Shown here: piece by piece, positions 7,481 to 12,248 of the stretch
How the letters are laid out: the number at the start of each line of letters is the position of its first letter
Position numbering within the stretch: the stretch's first letter is position 1
NCBI GenBank assembly: GCA_028717025.1
Contig: JAQUOR010000030.1
Coordinates: 1-12,248 of the forward strand
Length of the DNA: 12,248 nucleotides
Reading direction: 5' to 3'
Origin: Candidatus Omnitrophota bacterium
GTDB lineage: Bacteria; Omnitrophota; Gorgyraeia; Duberdicusellales; 4484-171
Program-made: the position numbers and the translations under genes
The notes under the pieces: generated by a model
Databases searched by the model: none
What the model was told of the DNA's origin: nothing
The model's input: the letters and a program-made list of their open reading frames with translations, nothing else

Positions 7481-7906
7481 TTGAAAAAGACGATTCTCAC
7501 GCTCCTTATAACGGTTTTAGGAATTAACGTAGGCCCTCTGTCTTGCGCATGCGCGCAGGTAAACGCAACAAAGGTTACGGCTTATTATTTCCATGGCTCA
7601 GTTCGTTGCCCTACCTGCCGCGCGTTGGAACAGTATTCAAAGGAAGCGATAGAAGCTAACTTTAAAGACGCGCTTGCCTCGGGCAAACTTGAGTTTAAGG
7701 TTGTTAACGTGGAAGACAAAGGCAATGAGCATTTCGCAAAAGAGTATCAACTTTATACTAAATCCCTTATTCTGTCGTTCGTTAAGGAAGGTAAGGAAAC
7801 ACAATGGAAAAATCTTGGTAAGATATGGGAATACGTCGGCAATAAGCAGAGATTTATTGAATATGTGAAAAGCGAAGTTATCGCTGCATTGAAAGAAGCG
7901 CAATGA
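7481..7906 (+). CDS. arsF: Exported thioredoxin-like protein, ArsF family
   Basis: A 141-residue protein starting at TTG 7481, chosen for the GGAG six bases upstream. Residues 1-25 form a signal peptide (MKK, hydrophobic stretch, then ACA followed by Q26, a signal peptidase I type site). The mature part is thioredoxin-like, with YYFHGSVRCPTCRALE placing the CXXC at C43-C46 and YSKEAIEANF just after. These features match the ArsF family, annotated as a subunit of a nitrophenyl-arsenical reductase with ArsE. Two more cysteines (C22, C24) are in the signal region, but no good lipobox is seen. The stop overlaps the next start by 4 bases (ATGA), so its synthesis is coupled to the ArsG-like protein. 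If export is real, it cannot meet the cytoplasmic 77-residue protein directly; the membrane protein would have to connect them. Confidence 0.8.
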   Translation: MKKTILTLLITVLGINVGPLSCACAQVNATKVTAYYFHGSVRCPTCRALEQYSKEAIEANFKDALASGKLEFKVVNVEDKGNEHFAKEYQLYTKSLILSFVKEGKETQWKNLGKIWEYVGNKQRFIEYVKSEVIAALKEAQ

Positions 7907-8592
7907 CAGAGGTGATTATAAGTTTACTATCAGCGTTGTGGCTGGGTATACTAACTTCAATAAGCCCTTGCCCTTTAGCCAGCAACATCGCAGCCATTTC
8001 TTTTTTGTCTAAAAAAATAACGCATCCCTCACTTGTATTTATTTCAGGGTTTGCCTATACCCTTGGACGGATGGTTTCCTATGCGCTCTTAGGATGGATA
8101 ATTATTAGCTCGCTTTTAAGCGTCCCTGTGCTTGCCCGGTTTTTACAAAGATATATGGGTAAAGCCTTAGGTCCGCTCTTGATCCTTACCGGGCTCATTT
8201 TACTTGAGATAATCACTATCCGTCTGCCGGGATTGTCGTTTTCACAAAAGCATCAAAGTAAACTTAGCCAGTCCGGCGCTCCGGGTGCTTTTCTTTTAGG
8301 CTTTATTTTTGCTCTGGCGTTTTGTCCTATTTCTGCCGCGTTATACTTCGGGAGTCTTATTCCTTTAGCTTTTAATAGTAAAAGCGGTATCGTCCTGCCA
8401 TTTATTTACGGAATTGGCACAGGATTACCGGTTCTTGTATTTGCCGTTGCCATTGCCTTGGGCGTGACTTCTTTAAGCCATTGGTTTCATCGGATCACTA
8501 AAATTGAATATTACACGCGTAAGATAACAGGCGGTATTTTTATCATTGTGGGGTTGTATTATTCAAGTATATATTTTATAAACCTATTTTAA
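7903..8592 (+). CDS. arsG: CcdA-like six-helix membrane protein, ArsG family
   Basis: A 229-residue inner-membrane protein with about six helices (near 5-30, 43-72, 88-108, 127-158, 163-190, 207-228). The N-terminal motif GILTSISPCPLA (15-26) is characteristic of the ArsG family, described as a permease for trivalent aminoaryl arsenicals. The fold is that of the LysE/CcdA group. Each half holds one cysteine beside proline in its first helix, C23 (SPCP) and C141 (FCPIS), which mirrors the redox-active cysteine pair of CcdA. The start overlaps the arsF stop (ATGA). It may therefore export an arsenical, or pass electrons across the membrane from the 77-residue CPKC protein to the exported CPTC protein; the sequence fits both. 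Confidence 0.82.
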   Translation: MTEVIISLLSALWLGILTSISPCPLASNIAAISFLSKKITHPSLVFISGFAYTLGRMVSYALLGWIIISSLLSVPVLARFLQRYMGKALGPLLILTGLILLEIITIRLPGLSFSQKHQSKLSQSGAPGAFLLGFIFALAFCPISAALYFGSLIPLAFNSKSGIVLPFIYGIGTGLPVLVFAVAIALGVTSLSHWFHRITKIEYYTRKITGGIFIIVGLYYSSIYFINLF

Positions 8593-8605
8593 AGGAGAAA
8601 TCTAT

Positions 8606-9646
8606 ATGTCTGAAAGCATCGTTAAAAAGTTATCTTTTTTGGACAGATTTTTAACACTGTGGATTTTTCTTGCTATGGCGATTGGCGTATTAAGCGGCTA
8701 CTTTTTTCCCGGAATCGTTGATTTCTGGAATAGTTTTCAGGTAGGAACGACAAACATCCCCATTGCCATAGGGTTGATCCTTATGATGTATCCGCCGCTG
8801 GCAAAGGTCAAATATGAAGAACTGGGCGATGTGTTTAAAAATAAAAAAATATTAGGCCTCTCGCTGGTGCAAAACTGGATTATTGGGCCTGTTTTGATGT
8901 TTGTTCTGGCAATTACCTTTTTGAGGGGCTACCCGGAGTATATGGTCGGGCTTATTATGATTGGCTTGGCGCGCTGTATCGCCATGGTCATAGTCTGGAA
9001 TGATTTGGCCGGTGGGGATACCGAATACTGCGCGGGGTTAGTAGCATTTAATTCCATTTTTCAGGTCCTATTTTTCTCGGTGTACGCCTGGGTGTTTATC
9101 ACCATTTTACCCGCGTTTTTCGGCCTCAAAGGGGTCGCGGTCAACGTTACCATGGCGCAAATAGCCTATAGTGTTTTTATTTACTTAGGCATACCATTTC
9201 TCGCGGGGATTATTACACGCTTTACCCTTATTAAAATAAAAAATAAAGAGTGGTATCAGAACAAATTTATTCCGGCGATAAGCCCGCTAACCCTGGTTGC
9301 GTTACTGTTTACTATCGTGGTCATGTTTTCGCTTAAGGGCGAATATATCGTAAAGATCCCTTTGGATGTCGCCCGTATCGCTCTGCCGCTTCTGATTTAT
9401 TTCATAGTGATGTTTTTGGTATCGTTTTATATGGGCAAAAAATTTAACGCCGGCTATAAAAAAACAGCGACCCTGTCTTTTACTGCCGCAAGCAATAATT
9501 TTGAGTTAGCTATTGCCGTGGCCGTGGCGGTATTTGGGATAAATTCCGGCGCAGCATTTGCCGCAGTAATCGGCCCATTGGTGGAAGTGCCGGTGCTTAT
9601 CGGCTTGGTCAACGTAGCGTTATATTTTAAGCAAAAATATTTTTAA
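8606..9646 (+). CDS. acr3: Arsenite efflux permease Acr3
   Basis: A 346-residue, ten-helix transporter of the BART superfamily that expels As(III) from the cytoplasm. Residues known to be essential in Alkaliphilus Acr3 (C129, E305) are matched by C124 in GLARCIAMVIVWN and E300 in SNNFELAIA, with the same spacing between them. The second conserved glutamate region, PLVEVPVL, is at 324-331. A further cysteine is C142. The ATG has AAGGAG (8592-8597) eight bases upstream. The stop overlaps the arsC start by one base (TAATG), so pump and reductase are made together. Confidence 0.96.
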   Translation: MSESIVKKLSFLDRFLTLWIFLAMAIGVLSGYFFPGIVDFWNSFQVGTTNIPIAIGLILMMYPPLAKVKYEELGDVFKNKKILGLSLVQNWIIGPVLMFVLAITFLRGYPEYMVGLIMIGLARCIAMVIVWNDLAGGDTEYCAGLVAFNSIFQVLFFSVYAWVFITILPAFFGLKGVAVNVTMAQIAYSVFIYLGIPFLAGIITRFTLIKIKNKEWYQNKFIPAISPLTLVALLFTIVVMFSLKGEYIVKIPLDVARIALPLLIYFIVMFLVSFYMGKKFNAGYKKTATLSFTAASNNFELAIAVAVAVFGINSGAAFAAVIGPLVEVPVLIGLVNVALYFKQKYF

Positions 9647-10065
9647 TGGACAAGAAAAAAGTGTTATTTTTATGTACCGGTAATTCTGCGAGAAGCCAGA
9701 TGGCCGAAGGCTTTTTAAAAAGCCTTGCCGGCGATAAGTTTGACGCATACAGCGCAGGCATGCGCCCCACGCGGCTTCACCCTTTAGCCGTGAAGGTAAT
9801 GCAGGAAGCAGGCATCGATATTTCAAAATACCGCTCTAAGCCGGCAGCCGAATTCCTAAATCAAAAATTCGATTATGTAATAACGGTATGCGACAATGCG
9901 CAGCAGACATGTCCGGTTTTTCCCGGTACCTACGAGACGATTCACTGGGATCTAGAGGATCCTGCCGCATACCAAGGTTCAGAAGAGGAAAAACTGCTTC
10001 TTTTCAGGAAAATAAGAAAAGAGATAAAGCGATACATCCTTGCATTCGCGAACCTTCCCAATTAA
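9646..10065 (+). CDS. arsC: Arsenate reductase, thioredoxin-linked (low-molecular-weight phosphatase type)
   Basis: ArsC reduces arsenate to arsenite, which Acr3 then exports. The 139-residue protein carries the P-loop C10-TGNSA-R16 (CX5R), the redox pair C82 and C89 in VCDNAQQTC, and D105 in the EDPAA loop. These positions equal those of the Staphylococcus plasmid pI258 enzyme, which recycles its C82-C89 disulfide with thioredoxin. A thioredoxin-like protein is supplied by this same operon (7220-7453), although the cell's general thioredoxin may be used. The start overlaps the acr3 stop by one base. A perfect 20-bp palindrome lies within codons 21-27. Confidence 0.96.
   Translation: MDKKKVLFLCTGNSARSQMAEGFLKSLAGDKFDAYSAGMRPTRLHPLAVKVMQEAGIDISKYRSKPAAEFLNQKFDYVITVCDNAQQTCPVFPGTYETIHWDLEDPAAYQGSEEEKLLLFRKIRKEIKRYILAFANLPN
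9707..9726. repeat. Perfect 20-bp palindrome inside arsC
   Basis: AAGGCTTTTT followed at once by its exact reverse complement, centred between 9716 and 9717. It encodes part of residues 21-27 of ArsC (EGFLKSL). With no loop it would form a stable RNA hairpin only by opening the central A/T pairs. It may be chance in coding sequence or a secondary protein-binding site. Confidence 0.7.
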
Positions 10066-10082
10066 AAACAATCTGGTATAAT
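10055..10082 (+). promoter_or_regulatory. Possible internal promoter, nearly leaderless
   Basis: A perfect TATAAT (10077-10082) preceded by TGG, making an extended -10, with a weak -35 TTCCCA (10055-10060) 16 bases upstream. The hexamer ends 10 bases before the ATG at 10093, so the transcript would start about three or four bases before the start codon. No Shine-Dalgarno is present before that ATG, consistent with leaderless translation. Confidence 0.55.
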
Positions 10083-10092
10083 TACCTTCACG

Positions 10093-11283
10093 ATGAGAAA
10101 GATCGTCCTGTTTTTACTGCTTATTGCTACCCCCCTCTGCGCGTTCGGCGCCGAAAAGCTTGTCGTTATCCTGTTTCATTCTCCGCGCTGCCACCATTGC
10201 CTTAAATTCAAAGAAGAAGTTTTACCGTCTTTGAAGATAAAATATAAGGATTCGGTAGAGTGGAAAGAGATCGATGTATCCGCAAACGAGCATAACAGGA
10301 TGTTGCTTGTCTCGGTTTCCAGCCAGTTCAAAAGAAAAGACGCTCTTATCCCGGCAGTCTTAGCCGGCAATACCTTCCTGGTGGGAAGTATTGAGCTTAA
10401 GAAGGACCTGGACACGGTTATTCAAAACGCCCTTAAAGAAAAAGCTCGTCCTCTTCATATCGAGAAGGTAAATCTGATAGAGGTATTTAATAAATTTTCC
10501 TTACTTACCATCGCAAGCGCAGGACTGGCGGATGGAGTAAATCCCTGCGCGTTTGCCGTCCTCGTATTTTTTGTCTCATTCCTTGCGGTCCATGGCTACA
10601 GAAAACGGGATATTCTCGTTATCGGTTTGTTCTATTGCTTTTCTGTTTTCGGCACGTATTTATTGCTGGGCCTGGGAGTTTTCGGGTTTCTTTATTCTTT
10701 CTCCGGTTTTCACGTAGTAATAAAAATATTTTATTATTTAGTCGCACTCTTTTGCTTTATCCTTGCCGGACTTTCGTTGTATGACCGCTTCAAGTATAAA
10801 GAAACCCGCCAGAGCGATGAGCTCATCCTGCAATTACCCGCTGCGCTAAAGAAAAAAATACACGGGGTTATTGGTGCGGAGTTGCGCGAAAAAAAGCAAC
10901 GAGGAGTCATAGACTTGGCTATTTCTTCCATGGTAGTGGGATTTTTGGTGTCTCTGCTTGAGGCAGCCTGCACGGGCCAGGTATATGTACCGACGATAGT
11001 ATTTATCATGCAGCACGCGCCCATGAAGCTAAAGGCATTCCTGTATTTATTAGTCTATAACTTTATGTTTGTCTTGCCGTTGATGCTGATTTTTGTGTTT
11101 TCTCTTTTTGGGGTCAGTTCACAGAGATTTAATTCCTTTTTACGCAATAATCTCGGCACTATTAAAATTATTCTGGCAATCGTTTTTATTTTCCTGGGTT
11201 CGTTGTTGATCTGGGAAGAGATTGTGTATTCCCTGCATTTCTATTTCCATCTCCTGAAAAATTTTCTCATTCGCCTAAAATGA
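10093..11283 (+). CDS. Exported thioredoxin domain fused to CcdA/DsbD-like membrane domain
   Basis: A 396-residue two-part protein. Residues 1-20 are a signal peptide ending AFGA. Residues 21-115 are a thioredoxin-like domain with CHHC at C33-C36 (FHSPRCHHC) and an IPAVL cis-proline loop at 86-90. From about 137 to 377 there are six membrane helices in two halves. Each half holds a CcdA-type cysteine: C152 in NPCAFAVL and C293 in CTGQVY. CcdA/DsbD proteins take electrons from cytoplasmic thioredoxin and deliver them to exported thiol proteins, so this is a one-chain relay whose receiver is its own N-terminal domain. A charged loop spans about 230-270. It lies 27 bases after arsC and 13 bases before the DUF1573-like gene. 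An arsenic role is possible by position only; cytochrome or envelope disulfide reduction is equally likely. Confidence 0.85.
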   Translation: MRKIVLFLLLIATPLCAFGAEKLVVILFHSPRCHHCLKFKEEVLPSLKIKYKDSVEWKEIDVSANEHNRMLLVSVSSQFKRKDALIPAVLAGNTFLVGSIELKKDLDTVIQNALKEKARPLHIEKVNLIEVFNKFSLLTIASAGLADGVNPCAFAVLVFFVSFLAVHGYRKRDILVIGLFYCFSVFGTYLLLGLGVFGFLYSFSGFHVVIKIFYYLVALFCFILAGLSLYDRFKYKETRQSDELILQLPAALKKKIHGVIGAELREKKQRGVIDLAISSMVVGFLVSLLEAACTGQVYVPTIVFIMQHAPMKLKAFLYLLVYNFMFVLPLMLIFVFSLFGVSSQRFNSFLRNNLGTIKIILAIVFIFLGSLLIWEEIVYSLHFYFHLLKNFLIRLK

Positions 11284-11296
11284 GAAGTGCATTATT

Positions 11297-11638
11297 ATGA
11301 AAATACCGTTGAAATTACTTTTATTGATCCCGTTCTTTTTCTTTACCTGTTTTTTCTGTAATGCTTCCAATGATAATCAGGGTATCGAGCATGATTTCGG
11401 CACCATCCCTTCTACGCATACGGTCACGCACGATTTTATTCTCAACCAGGAAATTACCAATGTCGTGACGCTATGCGAATGCGTAAAAGCGAAAGTAGAT
11501 AAAAAAACAGCCCAAAGTTATGTAGTACACGTCGAATTCGACCCGCGCGAATACAAAGGCGCGACCGCCGAAGAAATTCTGCTTGTCAACAGTTCCGGTG
11601 AGCGTATTACCCTGCGGATAAAAGCATTCGTTCAATAA
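11297..11638 (+). CDS. Short exported DUF1573-like protein with CxC motif
   Basis: A 113-residue protein with a strongly hydrophobic signal segment (about 5-23) and a single immunoglobulin-like beta domain of the DUF1573 type. Landmarks are HDFGTI at 32-37, a following HDFIL strand at 45-49 and a C-E-C pair (C60, C62) where the family usually has a CgC motif. DUF1573 has no settled function; members are exported and often sit near redox or envelope proteins. It starts 13 bases after the thioredoxin-CcdA fusion, with a weak GAGAAG ribosome site, so the CxC pair may be a client of that relay. This is inference. The DUF1573 call rests on the HDFG and cysteine motifs and is moderately sure. Confidence 0.7.
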   Translation: MKIPLKLLLLIPFFFFTCFFCNASNDNQGIEHDFGTIPSTHTVTHDFILNQEITNVVTLCECVKAKVDKKTAQSYVVHVEFDPREYKGATAEEILLVNSSGERITLRIKAFVQ

Positions 11639-11648
11639 TTTTTCTTGC

Positions 11649-12248
11649 ATGCCACAACCATATCTCATATTTGCCGATAAAAAAGGAAAAATTTATTCTC
11701 ATCCTTATCTGAAGATGGCTGCTACTTCTCTGGCGCGCCCCTTTATGCCCGCCGAAGACAAACTCATCAGACTCCCTTTAGGCAGCAGCCTTTTTTATTT
11801 GCCCGGCCGTCTGCCGGCAGGTTTTAATCCCTCGACGAAAAAAATCGAGTTTCTTAAAGATTATAACGGCATGCAGGTATATGCGGTAGGCGCTTTTTTA
11901 ATTCCTGCATACGTGCGGCTGTATCATCCTGCGTACCAAGTAAGGGTAAAAAAAGTATTACCTTTGTGGGCGTATACTGCGTGCGGCTTTTATGGAGGCA
12001 GTTTTTACGCCTGCGCGAAGAGAATAGATCCAAGGATCCATCAAGCCCCGCGCTTTTACGATGCGGGAAAGATTAAAAAAGCGCTGATGCATTGCATCGC
12101 GCAATACCCCGCCAACAGACTTTACCGGCACCTCGCTCATTGCGCGGTTAATTACAATTGTCTGAACGCAAAAAATCTTTTCATGAATCGCTGGGAAGCA
12201 GGAATCCCTACTTCTCCTGTTTGTAATGCACGCTGTCTGGGGTGTCTT
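11649..12248 (+). CDS. Radical SAM protein, partial (N-terminal 200 codons)
   Basis: An open frame from ATG 11649 runs off the window. At its very end is CNARCLGC (C192, C196, C199), the CX3CX2C motif that binds the [4Fe-4S] cluster and SAM in radical SAM enzymes, preceded by IPTSPV as in SPASM-like and related groups. The first 185 or so residues are a separate domain that I do not recognise. It begins PQPYLIFADKKGKIY and contains cysteines at 112, 122, 149, 165 and 171. No Shine-Dalgarno precedes the ATG, 10 bases after the DUF1573-like stop; a later ATG at codon 23 (11715) is no better. The reaction cannot be given from this part. Confidence 0.85.
   Translation, partial: MPQPYLIFADKKGKIYSHPYLKMAATSLARPFMPAEDKLIRLPLGSSLFYLPGRLPAGFNPSTKKIEFLKDYNGMQVYAVGAFLIPAYVRLYHPAYQVRVKKVLPLWAYTACGFYGGSFYACAKRIDPRIHQAPRFYDAGKIKKALMHCIAQYPANRLYRHLAHCAVNYNCLNAKNLFMNRWEAGIPTSPVCNARCLGCL

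Noticed and set aside
9951..9962. Adjacent XbaI and BamHI sites resembling a cloning-vector polylinker
   Set aside because: They encode the conserved D-L-E-D-P stretch of ArsC in frame, and neighbouring sequence is ordinary arsC, so no vector contamination is implied.
1..12248. CRISPR arrays, tRNA or rRNA genes, insertion sequences
   Set aside because: No regularly spaced repeats, cloverleaf pattern, rRNA-like stretch or transposase frame was seen on either strand.

Overview
The window most likely comes from an uncultured, Gram-negative, anaerobic-type bacterium. An AsmA-like protein implies an outer membrane, and IspH implies the MEP isoprenoid pathway. The overall gene style (a GH94-like phosphorylase beside ispH, a large radical SAM protein, compact operons) would fit a lineage such as Omnitrophota, but that placement is only an impression; no rRNA or marker set is present. 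No mobile element, tRNA, rRNA or CRISPR array was seen.

Left part, minus strand, about 1-4557: three genes are transcribed leftward in the order ispH, a GH94/cellobiose-phosphorylase-like enzyme, and an AsmA/DUF748-like envelope protein cut by the window edge. ispH and the GH94-like gene overlap by 4 bases (ATGA). The divergent intergenic region (4558-4837) holds an unusual phased CGAAT palindrome on the ispH side. On the other side lies a strong promoter overlapped by a perfect 24-bp inverted repeat, the probable ArsR operator.

Centre, plus strand, 4838-10065: a tight arsenic operon of eight genes. They are arsR, an ArsP-type permease, arsM, a 77-residue CPKC thioredoxin-like protein, an exported CPTC thioredoxin-like protein (ArsF family), a CcdA-like six-helix membrane protein (ArsG family), acr3 and a thioredoxin-linked arsC. 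Gaps range from -4 to 27 bases. Arsenate would be reduced by ArsC and arsenite expelled by Acr3. Arsenite could also be methylated by ArsM and the methylarsenite expelled by ArsP. The three thiol proteins look like ArsEFG. They can also be read as a transmembrane thiol relay, with a cytoplasmic CXXC protein, a membrane cysteine pair and an exported CXXC protein.

Right part, plus strand, 10093-12248: a single-chain exported thioredoxin fused to a CcdA-type membrane domain, a short exported DUF1573-like protein with a CxC motif, and the first 200 codons of a radical SAM protein. These follow arsC closely but may have their own promoter: a perfect TATAAT ends only 10 bases before the first start codon, so the transcript would be nearly leaderless.
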